Positions 7,718-16,163 of a stretch of 20,810 nt of DNA are shown here, in pieces (positions within the stretch are counted from its first letter, which is position 1; each line of letters starts with the position of its first letter). The notes beneath the pieces are model-generated. The model ran no database searches. It had not been told where the DNA came from and saw nothing but the letters and a program-made list of their open reading frames with translations. This DNA comes from Palsa-883 sp963847615 (GTDB lineage Bacteria; Pseudomonadota; Alphaproteobacteria; Acetobacterales; Acetobacteraceae): the NCBI GenBank assembly GCA_963847615.1, contig CAWKAN010000008.1, positions 1 through 20,810 of the forward strand. Direction: 5' to 3'. The translations under genes and the position numbers were made by a program.

Positions 7718-7953
7718 TCATTGCATGCGGATCACCATGGCGTCGCCGCCCAAACTCAGCATCAAACCGGTACGTTTGGCCTTTAGATGCATGATGACCC
7801 CCGTCTCATTCTGCATCCACCGGTCGCCCCAGCTCAGGGTACCGACAGCGTAGCCGTAGTGCGCTTGACCGTAGGTTCCGGGAAAATTCGCCAGATTGCC
7901 AAGCTTGTAGACTTCGCCCTCGGCATCGGGACCAGGCGGACCGGCTAGCCATG
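7718..7953 (-). pseudogene. Orphan C-terminal fragment of an unidentified protein
   Basis: A minus-strand frame ending with TGA at 7718-7720 reads GPPGPDAEGEVYKLGNLANF, then FPGTYGQAHYGYAVGT, RWMQNETGVIMHLKAKRTG and LMLSLGGDAMVIRMQ. The alternating hydrophobic, small and glycine residues look like real beta-rich protein rather than shadow frame. No ATG, GTG or TTG start occurs close upstream in this frame, which runs into the 3' end of the sulfatase gene in another phase. It is therefore probably the tail of a gene whose front has been lost. I do not recognise the family. It sits between sulfatase 1 and the truncated DUF1254 gene. Confidence 0.45.
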
Positions 7954-10512
7954 GTCGGCCGCCTTGCGCATTCCCTCCATGAGCCGCCGCTCGTCCTCCG
8001 GCGTGAGCACCGGCGGCTGCACGGCGATCGTCAGCTTGTCGATCTTGCCGGTGAAGCTGAACGGCACGCGATAATCCCGGTCATCGACCGGCGTGCCGGT
8101 ATCCGAGCCGATGTCGAAGGTCTCATCCCACGGCAATATGAGCGGAATCGTGCGATCGAGCGTTTGGGTGGCGACAACTTTCCCGTCCACCTTGAACGTC
8201 CCGGTGCCTGGCCGGCCGATGCCGCTGATATTGTTGAACGCCAATGTCGCGAAGCCGAGCCCGTCGTATTTGAAGTCGTACTCCAGCGTGTGCTTGCCCG
8301 GTTTCAGCGCCTCGGGCGCTTCCCAGCGCACCCGCTTCAGATCGAGCAGGTTCCACACGAACACCGGCCTGCCCTTCAGCAGATACATCCCGTATCCGCC
8401 GAACCGTCCGCCCTCGGTGACGATCATGCCCTCGGCCCCGCCTTCGGGCACGTCGATTGCCGCCGTGATGGTGTAGGACGTGTTGAGCAGGGTCGGCGAT
8501 GTGCCGCGTGGGATGCCGGTGATCGGCTCGCCCGAATAGGTGAACAGCTTGCGGCCCCCCGACATGGCCGGGCGCGGCGTTACCATCCGCGTCGCCGCCG
8601 AAGCATCCAGCGGCAGCACCTGATACTTCGCGAACTCCGCGAACATCAGCTCCGTCATCTCCCGCACCTTGGCGGGATTGGCCGCGGCCACGTCGGTGTA
8701 CTGCGTCCAGTCACGCCGCACGTTATACAGTTCGAACTTGAACGCGCTGGCCGGGTCGGCGATCGCGGTGCCGAGCAGGTCCCAGGGCGGACGCACCGGA
8801 ACCGCGCTCAGCATCCAGCCGTCGTGGTACAGGCCCTGTACGCCCAACATCTCGAAATATTGGGTGGTGTGTCGCGCGGGCGCGTCGGCACCCTCCTTGT
8901 CGAAGGTATAGGCCATGCTGACGCCTTCGATCGGCTTCTGCGCGATCCCGTCCACCATGTTCGGTGCCGCGATGCCGGCGACCTCCAGGATGGTCGGGAG
9001 GACGTCGATCACGTGGTGGAACTGCCAGCGGATGCCGCCCTTGTCCTTGATCCGCGCCGGCCAGGAGATCGCCATGCCCTGTCGCGTGCCGCCGAAGAAG
9101 GACGGAACCTGCTTGGTCCATTTGTAGGGCGTGTCCAAGGTCCAGGCCCAGGGCACCGCGAAGTGACAGTAGGTCTGGTTGCGTCCCCCAGGCGTCGTAA
9201 AACGGCATCTGTGCCGCGGCCGGCAGTTCGACGCCGTTGAACTGCAGCACCTCGCTCGGCGTGCCGTTGGGCGAGCCTTCGGCCGAGGCGCCGTTGTCGC
9301 CGCTGATGTAGATGATCAGCGTGTTGTCGAGTTTGCCCAGGTCCTCGACCGCCTGGATCACCCGGCCGATCTCGTGGTCGGTGTAGGCCAGGTAGGCGGC
9401 ATAGACCTCGATCTGGCGGATGAAGAGCTTCTTCTCCTCCGCCGTCAGCTTGTCCCAGGTTTTCAGCAAGTCGTCCGGCCAGGGCGTCAGCTTGGCGTCC
9501 TGCGGGATCACGCCCAGCCGCTTCTGGTTGGCGAAGATCTTGTCGCGCAGCGCGTTCCACCCCTGTCGAACAGGTGCATGTCGCTGATCTTCTTGATCCA
9601 TTCCGGCGTCGGATGGTGCGGCGAGTGGGTGCCGCCGGGAACGTAATACAGCAAGAACGGCATGTCGGGGTTGATGTCGTTGAGCTGGTTCACCCAGTGG
9701 ATGGCGTCGTCCGCCATCGCGGTGGTCAGATTCCACTCGGGGTTGCCGACATAGGGGTAGATCGCGGTGGTATTGCGGAACAGGTTCGGCTCCCACTGGT
9801 TGGTGTCGCCGCCGACGAAGCCGTAGAAATATTCGAACCCCATCCCGGTCGGCCACTGATCGAACGGCCCGGCCTGGCTCACGGTCCAGGTCGGCGTGTT
9901 GTGGTCCTTGCCGAACCAGGAGGTGCGGTAGCCATGCTCCAGCAGGATGCGGCCGATCGTTGCGCTGTCCTTGCCGATCAGGCTGTCATAGCCGGGGAAG
10001 CCCGTCGCCGCCTCGGAAACGACGCCGAAGCCCACCGAGTGGTGGTTGTGCCCGGTAATCAGCGCCGCGCGCGTCGGGGAGCAGAGCGCGGTGGAGTGGA
10101 AATTCGTATAGCGCAGGCCGTCGGCCGCGATGCGATCGAGCGCCGGGGTCGGGATCACGCCGCCGAAGGTGGACGGCGCGGCGAAGCCGACATCGTCGGT
10201 CATGATCAGCAGGATGTTCGGCGCCCCCCGTGGCGGCACGATCCGCGGCTGCCACCATGGCTTCGATTGCGCCGCGTTCAGATCGATCGTGCCGCCGAAC
10301 GGCAGGTCAGGCGGCGGCAGCACGTCGCCCGGGATGCTGCGGGTGGCGTCGGGCGAACCGAGGGCATTGCTCACCTGTTCGTGCGGCCGGGGTGCCGCGC
10401 CCGCGCCTAGACCGGGCGTCTGCGCCCTGGCGCCGCCCAGCAGCCACGACCCGCTGAACGCCGTCGCCAGCGCGGCCTTCGCGGTGGAGAGGAACAACTG
10501 GCGTCGCTTCAT
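7945..10512 (-). pseudogene. Long Tat-exported arylsulfatase (locus 1), two compensating frameshifts
   Basis: Read across three frames this is an 855-codon sulfatase. Start ATG 10510-10512 has AAGGAG upstream. The N-terminus MKRRQLFLSTAKAALATAF is a twin-arginine signal. Visible motifs are the metal-binding MTDDVG (Asp106/107), the formylglycine motif CSPTRAALITG (Cys144), GKDHN, HHPTPEW, SGDNGASAEG and TKQVPSFFGGTRQG. A C-terminal beta-rich extension of roughly 220 residues (EGGAEGMIVTEGGRFGGYG, DLKRVRWEAP, SGIGRPGTGTFKVDGKV) follows the catalytic domain. Against the paralogue at 17058-19621, one base is missing near 9562 (CCCCTGTCG for CCCCTCGTCG) and one C is gained near 9180 (a run of five C for four). 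The intervening 380 bases are therefore out of phase and a stop occurs at 9508. It hydrolyses sulfate esters if functional; the substrate is unknown. Confidence 0.85.
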
Positions 10513-10529
10513 AGGGGCTTCTCCTTCGT

Positions 10530-10720
10530 AACTCTCATTAGTGCCGACAGGATGGCGCGGCGGCAGCCGATATGGCGGGTGGCGGCGTCGATCATCCGCC
10601 GCTGGCGCACGGCGGTCCGGTCGCGCCGGCGCCCGGCCGGAACGTGCCGCCCACAATCCGACGTCGGCCGCCGCGTGGCGGAGGCGCATATGATGCCGCG
10701 TTTGGCGCTACGGCGGTCAC
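10530..10720 (-). pseudogene. Relic of a formylglycine-generating enzyme gene (large internal deletion)
   Basis: On the minus strand a GTG at 10718-10720 behind GGGGAGA starts a frame whose residues 22-29 read RIVGGTFR. This matches WIVGGTFRMG at the N-terminus of the FGE at 19621-20622. Shortly afterwards the frame ends, but in another phase appears RRRDRTAVRQRRMIDAATRH followed by IGCR. This corresponds to the FGE C-terminus (RRYRPAARHPQMIDTGTCHI, then GFRC). Nearly the whole catalytic domain, including the copper-binding cysteines, is gone. Its position directly upstream of sulfatase 1 reproduces the FGE-sulfatase order of locus 2. The comparison was made by eye. Confidence 0.6.
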
Positions 10721-10807
10721 ATTCTCCCCGTTCACGCTGGTTCTTCTCAATATCATGTGATCGGAGCAGCCCTTTGACTATTTCGCGCAGCATGCAATGA
10801 ACTATTC

Positions 10808-11857
10808 ATGAGTGGGGCCAGGGACGCCTTCGGTAGCAAGTTACGGCGCCTGCCGCGTGGCAGCGCTCGGATAGGGCCCATTCGCAGTTTGCCGGCGTTG
10901 TTGCGCGCGCGTGGCATCGACCCCGCGTGGGTGTTCGCGCAGGCGCAGATCGACCCGTCGCTGTTTGACGATCCGGAGAATGTCATCGCCTACCACGATA
11001 TCGGCCGCGTGCTGGCGGTTTCAGCAGCCGCGATGCATTGCCCGCATGTGGGCGTGTTGATCGGCGAGCGCTGCGGGGTCGCCGACCTCGGGCTGGTTGG
11101 CTCGCTGGCCGCTCACGCAGCCGATGTGGGCACGGCACTGCGTGATTTCGTCCGCCACATGCCGCTGTTCGACCGCGCCGCGGTGGTGTCGCTGGCGGTA
11201 GACGGCGACGTTGCGACATTCACCTACACGATCGTCGAGCCGGATATTCCCGCACCGGAGCAGATACGCGAGGGTTCCGTTGCGATCATGGTGCACGTTC
11301 TGCGCGATTTGTGCGGCCCGTCCTGGGCGCCGGACATCGTCATGTTTCCGCACCGGCTCCGCGGACCGTTGCGCCCCTATCGCCGATACTTCCGCGCCCC
11401 GGTGCACTTCGGCGTCGGGATCGCCGGCATCGTCTTCCCCGCCCGGTGGCTGCGCCAAGCCATCCCCAACGCGGACGGGACACTCCGGTATGCCTTGCTG
11501 ACGCACATCACGGCAGCAACTCCCGCAAGCGACGGTCCGTTTGCCGATCAGGTTCGCCGCCAGATCCAGCTCGCCATGCCGCGCGCCAGGGCGGACGAGA
11601 CGGTCATCGCGCGGGCGCTCGGCATGGACCGCAGCACGTTGCGCCGCCGGCTGATGCGCGAAGGCAGCAGCTTTCGGACGATCGTCCAGGACATCCGGTA
11701 CCAGACCGCCAGGCACCTGATCCATGAGGCGGGTCTGCCGCTGGCCGAAATCGCGACCACCCTCGGCTATGCCGAGCTCAGCGTGTTTACCCGCGCCTTC
11801 CGGCGGTGGGCGGGCATGACGCCGAGCGAATGGCGCCGACGCCACGCCGAGTGCTAG
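10808..11857 (+). CDS. AraC-family transcriptional regulator (AraC N-terminal-domain / OruR-like)
   Basis: The 349-residue cytoplasmic DNA-binding protein has a large N-terminal effector domain (about 25-215) of the type seen in OruR/VirF-like regulators, with a GIDPAWVFAQAQIDPSLFDD opening and an FRAPVHFG-like block before the linker. Two C-terminal helix-turn-helix motifs follow: ETVIARALGMDRSTLRRRL (about 262-280) and LAEIATTLGYAELSVFTRAF (about 313-332), then RRWAGMTPSEWRR. The start ATG 10808 has no strong ribosome site. It is transcribed divergently from the FGE relic and sulfatase 1 across a roughly 90-base gap. This arrangement suggests it controls, or once controlled, that locus, possibly in response to a sulfate ester or its product. 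No operator was identified. Confidence 0.9.
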   Translation: MSGARDAFGSKLRRLPRGSARIGPIRSLPALLRARGIDPAWVFAQAQIDPSLFDDPENVIAYHDIGRVLAVSAAAMHCPHVGVLIGERCGVADLGLVGSLAAHAADVGTALRDFVRHMPLFDRAAVVSLAVDGDVATFTYTIVEPDIPAPEQIREGSVAIMVHVLRDLCGPSWAPDIVMFPHRLRGPLRPYRRYFRAPVHFGVGIAGIVFPARWLRQAIPNADGTLRYALLTHITAATPASDGPFADQVRRQIQLAMPRARADETVIARALGMDRSTLRRRLMREGSSFRTIVQDIRYQTARHLIHEAGLPLAEIATTLGYAELSVFTRAFRRWAGMTPSEWRRRHAEC

Positions 11858-12354
11858 CCCGGACGTCTCACGGGGTCGCGGCAGCAATGCCCGTCTTGGC
11901 CGGACCTCGTTGCTTCGCCGTCATGGCCGGGCCGGGCCTGGCCCGGCCATCCACGCACCGCCGGCGGGGGCGGATGGCCGGAGCAAGCCGCGGCGATGCA
12001 TGTCGTGACGCAGGCTGGGGGGCACGCCCGGCGATGACGGAACGAGGCTGCCAGATCGGCCAAAATGGGAATGACCGTTCGCTCGGCCGATATCCGGGCC
12101 TTGATGACCGCAAGCACCCGAATTCAAGCCTTGACGCGCGGACGCCGGATCACGCCTACTTCGATCACCTGCCGCGGCGCGCGGCAGCATGAATTTCGCC
12201 GCCGACGCCGCGGCATCGCTCTGGTCGGGTTATGCTCGCCCTCGGCGACGCCCCGCCAACCGCACACGATCATGCCAACCGGCAGAGGCTCCACTTATCG
12301 AGACGGAAAAATTGTCCGGACGAAGCCGGCCGCCCCTCAGGACGATGGACACCA
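11858..12354. other. Gene-free interval with REP-like palindromic sequence
   Basis: About 500 bases separate the AraC gene from the MscS gene. The left third is dominated by a composite palindromic element. The rest (12050-12354) shows no recognisable gene or RNA. Open frames here are shadows without domains, and a possible upstream extension of the MscS frame (from 12232) is unconvincing. Confidence 0.5.
11909..12040. repeat. REP-like composite palindromic element
   Basis: The core at 11923-11950 is a hairpin with 11-bp perfect arms (ATGGCCGGGCC / GGCCCGGCCAT) around six bases. Imperfect outer arms TCGCCGTCATGG (about 11915) and GGCGATGACGGAAC (about 12029) face each other around further GATGGCCGG copies. 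Such GTCATGGCCGGG...CCCGGCCATCC units are familiar as intergenic repeats dispersed in alphaproteobacterial genomes. Copy number cannot be judged from this window. Confidence 0.55.
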
Positions 12355-14061
12355 ATGACCCAACGTCGCCAAGGTTCATCGCTGAAGCGCATCGTCGTCG
12401 CCGTAACATTGGTGCTCGTGGCGCTGATGGTCACCGATGCCTTTGGCACGGCGGCGCGTGCCGCCGACCTCGACCCGGATGCCCCCTACCTGCTGACCAT
12501 GCCGGACCTCGCCAGTCCGCGCGCCACGATCGAGGCGCTGCGTGCCAACGGCGAGATCCTCGCGCAACATCTGGCGAGCCAGGAAATCGGTTGGGTGCAG
12601 CCGCCGGCCTTGCGGCGCATGATGGCGACCATCGATACCAGCGAGCTTCCCCCTGCCCATGTTCTATTGACCACCGGGCTTGCAGCGATCCATCTCAAAT
12701 TCGTCCTTGATCGCCTCCCCGCCGAGCGACTCGCCGATGCGCCGGATGCGGCGGCGGTCGCGCGCGACAAGATCACCCAGTGGCGGGTGCCGGGGACCCC
12801 GATCGTCATCGCCAAGGCCGCCGCCGGCCCGCAAGCCGGCCAGTTCCTGTTCTCGCCGCAAACCGTCGCTTTGTCGGGCAGCCTCTACGACGCGGCGAAA
12901 CAGCTGCCGCAGCCCTTGGGTCCGGCCGCGCAGGCGATCGATGCGTGGATTATCGCGCCAGGTCCGCTGCTGCCGCGCGCGATGATCGCCGCCTTGCCGG
13001 CCCCGTTGCGGATGCCGCTGTACGGGCAGGCGGTCTGGCAATGGATCGGCCTCGCGGTGCTGCAGGCGGTTTCCATCGCGGCGATGCTACGGCTGGTCGT
13101 TTGGGGTATCGGCCACGATGCGCGCGAAGCCAGAGCGGTCCGCCGTTTCGGCCAGCTGGCGGCGGCGGCGATGGTGGTCGGCATCAGCAGCGCCGACGCC
13201 GCGCTGGCGTTCTTCGCTCTCAAGATCTGGGGCGACACGCTTGGCATTGTGGTCGTCGCCATGAAAACGCTGGCCGTCGGTGGTGCGGCCTGGTTTGTGG
13301 TCATGGTTGCGCAACGCCTGGGCGGCCTGGCGGTGCAGACCCGCGACGCGGCGGGGCCCAGCGTGGACCGGCAGCTCATCAAGGTCATCTGCACCCTGCT
13401 GAGCATCGTCACGGTGATCGTCGCCGGCTTCGTGATCGCCGACCTGTTCGGCATCCCGGTCGGCCCGCTGCTCGCCGGACTCGGCATCGGCGGCCTGGCG
13501 ATCGCGCTTGCCATCCGGGCCACGCTGGAAAACGTCATCGGCGGCCTGACGCTGTTTGCCGACCGGCCGATCCGGGTGGGCGAGTTCTGCCGTTTCGGTA
13601 ACGAGGCCGGCACGGTCGAGGAAATCGGTCTGCGCACCACCAAGATCCGGCGGCTGGATGACACGCTCACGACCATTCCGAACGCCGAACTCGCCCAGAT
13701 CCAGATCGAGAACGTCAGCCGCCGGCGTAAGTACCTGTTCAACCCAACCCTGGGCCTGCGCTACGAAACCACCGCCGAACAACTGAAACAGATCGAGACC
13801 GGTATCCTGCAGGTGCTGGCCGAGCACCCCAAGGTGCTGGATGACGGTCCGCGGGTCAGGTTCGCCAATTTCGGCGACTATGCGCTCAACCTCGACGTGT
13901 TCGCCTATGTCGACGTGACGCAGATGCCGGCATTTGTTGCCGTACAGGAAGAACTCAACCTGCTGATCATGGACGTCGTGAAACGCGCCGGCACCGGCTT
14001 CGCATTCCCGTCGCAGACCAACTATCTCTCCAAGGACACCATGCCCAACGCCGACGGCTGA
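12355..14061 (+). CDS. MscS-family mechanosensitive ion channel with periplasmic N-terminal domain
   Basis: From ATG 12355 the protein has 568 residues, much longer than E. coli MscS (286). It has a signal peptide (1-36, ending ARAAD) and a roughly 190-residue periplasmic region (about 37-225). Five membrane segments follow at about 227-252, 264-290, 297-320, 342-366 and 368-392. The last is the pore-lining helix (GLGIGGLAIALAIRATLENV) with the classic Gly/Ala packing, followed by FADRPIRVGEFCRFG and GTVEEIGLRTTKIRRLDDTL of the beta domain, and IPNAELAQIQIENVSRR. A C-terminal alpha/beta domain of about 100 residues ends the protein. It gates ion flux upon membrane tension. The AGGA ribosome site is weak and somewhat far from this ATG; the signal peptide decides the start. 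It stands alone between the AraC gene and the convergent locus 2. Confidence 0.9.
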   Translation: MTQRRQGSSLKRIVVAVTLVLVALMVTDAFGTAARAADLDPDAPYLLTMPDLASPRATIEALRANGEILAQHLASQEIGWVQPPALRRMMATIDTSELPPAHVLLTTGLAAIHLKFVLDRLPAERLADAPDAAAVARDKITQWRVPGTPIVIAKAAAGPQAGQFLFSPQTVALSGSLYDAAKQLPQPLGPAAQAIDAWIIAPGPLLPRAMIAALPAPLRMPLYGQAVWQWIGLAVLQAVSIAAMLRLVVWGIGHDAREARAVRRFGQLAAAAMVVGISSADAALAFFALKIWGDTLGIVVVAMKTLAVGGAAWFVVMVAQRLGGLAVQTRDAAGPSVDRQLIKVICTLLSIVTVIVAGFVIADLFGIPVGPLLAGLGIGGLAIALAIRATLENVIGGLTLFADRPIRVGEFCRFGNEAGTVEEIGLRTTKIRRLDDTLTTIPNAELAQIQIENVSRRRKYLFNPTLGLRYETTAEQLKQIETGILQVLAEHPKVLDDGPRVRFANFGDYALNLDVFAYVDVTQMPAFVAVQEELNLLIMDVVKRAGTGFAFPSQTNYLSKDTMPNADG

Positions 14062-14072
14062 ATGCGCCGCCT

Positions 14073-14095
14073 GGCCGCGACTAGTTCACGCGGCC
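14073..14095. terminator. Possible bidirectional terminator hairpin
   Basis: GGCCGCG (14073-14079) and CGCGGCC (14089-14095) form a seven-pair stem around nine bases, in the 79-base gap between two convergent genes. A U-tract is lacking, so intrinsic termination is uncertain. A second palindrome, CTCGCCGGCGAG, follows at about 14118. Confidence 0.35.
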
Positions 14096-14140
14096 CGAGA
14101 GACACTGCGGCGTCGTCTCGCCGGCGAGCAGGCCAGCGGA

Positions 14141-14821
14141 TCAGGGGGTCGGCACCACCCGGTAGTAGACGCCGTTGGCGCCATAGGTCGGCTGGAACCA
14201 CGTGTTGCCGCACAGGTAATACGTCGTGCCCTGCACGGAGGGCGTCACGCAACCGGACGGCAGCATCGCGTAGTTTGCCCCGATCACATATGCGCCCGCC
14301 GCGCCGGCGGCCACCCCGGCATTGTAGGCACTGTTGGTCGCCGCGGCCGTGTTGGCCGAGGCCACCGCGGCCCCGGCGGCCACGCCGACGATCGCGCCGG
14401 CCGCCGCGGCGCAGCCGTAGCAGCCGGACGCCGCGTAGTACGGCACCGCCACCGGCGGGTGATAGGCGGGATAGCCCGGATAGGCCACGTAGCCGGGTGG
14501 GTGATAGGCCGTCGCCCCCGAGGGATAGGTGTGCGCCACGCCCGCGCCATAGGCGCCATAGGTGCTGCCGCCGTAGACGTTGGTGTGTTCCGTGCCGCCG
14601 CCGTAGGCGTGCCCGGTGCTGCCGCCGTACATGTTCGTGTGCTCGGTGCCCTGGCCGTAGGAATGCGACGTGCTACCGCCATAGGCGTTGGTGTGGCTGG
14701 TTTCCCCATAGCTGTGGCTCGTGCTTCCACCGTATCGATTGGCCGAGGTCCACGCCGCGCCTGGATCCGACCAAACGACGCCTGCGAGCAGGACGCCGAG
14801 CGCAATGACGATCGCTTTCAT
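14141..14821 (-). CDS. Secreted protein with Tyr-Gly-Gly-Ser-Thr repeats
   Basis: The 226-residue product has a signal peptide (1-23, ending DPGAA-W). Next come four tandem repeats of about 18 residues (29-99) with the pattern YGGSTxHxYGxGTEHTN. A Pro/Tyr-rich stretch follows (HPPGYVAYPGYPAYHPP, about 107-123), then an Ala/Gly segment resembling a glycine zipper (138-180). A compact C-terminal module has two cysteines (Cys191, Cys204) in GCVTPSVQGTTYYLCGNTWF. The composition suggests a surface or matrix protein, or a His-rich metal- or glycan-binding one, but no family with known function is recognised. Start ATG 14819-14821 lies behind AGGTGGAG, 14 bases after the DUF2092 stop, making this the last gene of the leftward operon. 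Other starts upstream lie within the preceding gene. Confidence 0.75.
   Translation of the reverse strand: MKAIVIALGVLLAGVVWSDPGAAWTSANRYGGSTSHSYGETSHTNAYGGSTSHSYGQGTEHTNMYGGSTGHAYGGGTEHTNVYGGSTYGAYGAGVAHTYPSGATAYHPPGYVAYPGYPAYHPPVAVPYYAASGCYGCAAAAGAIVGVAAGAAVASANTAAATNSAYNAGVAAGAAGAYVIGANYAMLPSGCVTPSVQGTTYYLCGNTWFQPTYGANGVYYRVVPTP
14525..14737 (-). repeat. Tandem repeats of about 54 bp inside the secreted protein gene
   Basis: Four in-frame units encode the YGGST...HTN peptide of the gene at 14141-14821. The first unit is one codon shorter, and the last is the most divergent at its end. Confidence 0.75.
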
Positions 14822-14835
14822 GACACTCCACCTCA

Positions 14836-15759
14836 TCAGGGTGACTTCGGCGCGGGCTTCGCGCTCTTGAGCGGGTTCAGGCCGGGGGGCGGTGGGCGCG
14901 CGCTCATTGGCCGGGCGAACGCGATGTGCCGCGCGCTGTTGGCCTTGTCCGACGTGAACATGTCCGCGGGGATCGCCGGATCGATCTGCCAGTTCGACAG
15001 GTCCAGTTGGTGGCGCAACTGCGCCGGGTCGGCGCTGTAGACCGCGCGGATCCGTCGCGGCAGCTTGTCCTCGGCGCCGATCCAGATCTGCAGGAACACG
15101 TCGGGATTGGCCCACGCGAGCATCTCGGTCTTGGTCCCCCCGACCACCTCCGACGGCCCGATATAGAATGCCAGGATCGCCCCCTTGGTCATGGCGGCGT
15201 AGGGATCGGCCACCAGCAGGTCGGTGAACGGATAAAAGATGTCGGCGGTGTCGTATGCGGTCTTCAGCGCGCCGTCGATCGTCGGCGGCGCCGGCGCGGC
15301 CGCGACCAGGTTCTCGGCCGGCGCATAGGCCATGATCGACTTGCCGTCGTAATAGAACTCGGACGCCGGCCCGTCGCCGGGAATGATCACCCGGAGCTTG
15401 TCCGGCCGTTGCATCGCGACGTCATAGCGCATCGTGTACTGGATCGGCGGCCCGAGCTGGCTCGGATACTCGTAGCTCACCGTGGCGGTGAACGCCATCG
15501 ACTTCGCCGCCGCAAGCCGGGCGCAGGCCGCCTTGAGCAGGTCCAGCGCCCGCGGCTCCAGCACCATTTTCGTCGGCGCCGCCGGATGGGTTTTTGCCGC
15601 CGGCCGGGGCGGCTTCGCCTGGCTGGCACCAGGCGGCGTCTGCGCGCCGGCGCTGGTCGCAAGCAGCAAGCCAAGGCCCAACGCGAGCATCGGCCCGAGC
15701 AGTCGGCAAGGCATCGTTGCCGCACGCGCGGGGCGCGGCAGGTGGCATCCTGGGGTCAT
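14836..15759 (-). CDS. DUF2092-domain periplasmic protein
   Basis: The 307-residue protein has an N-terminal signal (hydrophobic core LLGPMLALGLGLLLATSAGA, about 20-39) and a Pro/Ala/Lys linker. The DUF2092 domain follows: LEPRALDLLKAACARLAAAK, FTATVSYEYPSQLG, YDVAMQRPDKLRVIIPGDGP, then EFYYDGKSIMAYAP and the C-terminal LDLSNWQIDPAIPADMFT. These proteins are predicted to adopt a LolA/LppX-like half-barrel, suggesting binding of a lipid or hydrophobic ligand in the periplasm; this is family-level inference. I chose ATG 15757-15759 because it overlaps the previous gene's stop by four bases (ATGA), implying translational coupling. An internal ATG at 15714 is an alternative. A Pro/Lys-rich C-terminal tail (LKSAKPAPKSP) extends beyond the domain. 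Confidence 0.85.
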   Translation of the reverse strand: MTPGCHLPRPARAATMPCRLLGPMLALGLGLLLATSAGAQTPPGASQAKPPRPAAKTHPAAPTKMVLEPRALDLLKAACARLAAAKSMAFTATVSYEYPSQLGPPIQYTMRYDVAMQRPDKLRVIIPGDGPASEFYYDGKSIMAYAPAENLVAAAPAPPTIDGALKTAYDTADIFYPFTDLLVADPYAAMTKGAILAFYIGPSEVVGGTKTEMLAWANPDVFLQIWIGAEDKLPRRIRAVYSADPAQLRHQLDLSNWQIDPAIPADMFTSDKANSARHIAFARPMSARPPPPGLNPLKSAKPAPKSP

Positions 15760-16052
15760 GGGATCATTCCACATTCGAACATCTTGTTGGCGATCGGCGC
15801 CGCAACCTTGTTCAGGAACGCCGCCCGCATGGCGGGATCCTGGCGCAGCATCTCGACGGCGCGCTGTTCCCGCTCGGGCTTCGGCTTGCCTTGCCCTTGC
15901 GCCCGTTCCTGCCACAACTGCTCGCAGGTCGAGGATTGGTATTTCTGGATGACCTTGTTGGCCACCATGTCCATGATCGGATATTGTGCCAGAGCAGCAC
16001 CCGCGAAAGCCAGCGCCGGCACCGCTGCCAGCAGCCATGCGTTCAGCTTCAT
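15756..16052 (-). CDS. Small secreted protein with two conserved-looking cysteines
   Basis: The 98-residue protein has a clear signal peptide (1-23, AFAGAALA-Q) and a mature helical part of about 75 residues: VIQKYQSSTCEQLWQERAQG, a charged linker, EMLRQDPAMRAAFLNKVAAP and a C-terminal NKMFECGMIP. The two cysteines (43 and 94) could form a disulfide linking the two ends after export. I recall similar unnamed proteins next to DUF2092 and sulfatase genes, but no function is known to me. Start ATG 16050-16052 follows GGGAG at a suitable distance. The stop overlaps the DUF2092 start by four bases, so the two are probably made together. A longer start at 16091 would spoil the signal peptide. Confidence 0.75.
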   Translation of the reverse strand: MKLNAWLLAAVPALAFAGAALAQYPIMDMVANKVIQKYQSSTCEQLWQERAQGQGKPKPEREQRAVEMLRQDPAMRAAFLNKVAAPIANKMFECGMIP

Positions 16053-16163
16053 CAGCCTGTCTCCCTTACCCCATGCACAGCAGAAATTCAACGGCCAACG
16101 ACATTCGCGCGGGCCCGGGACGCGACATCATCCTCGATCGGCAGAGCCCCTTCCTGTCTCACC

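Noticed and set aside
7951..9240. Plus-strand open frame of 429 codons opposite sulfatase 1
   Set aside because: Mirror frame of the sulfatase C-terminal part; it contains no recognisable motif.
9178..9562. Programmed ribosomal frameshifting in sulfatase 1
   Set aside because: No slippery heptamer with downstream structure was apparent, the paralogue is in one frame at both places, and the changes are single-base differences at C runs.
12232..12354. Upstream extension of the MscS protein
   Set aside because: The extra 41 residues are Arg/His-rich and would place a hydrophilic stretch in front of a clear signal peptide that starts at 12355.
14525..14737. CRISPR-like array
   Set aside because: The repeats are contiguous, in frame and encode a peptide repeat; there are no unique spacers.
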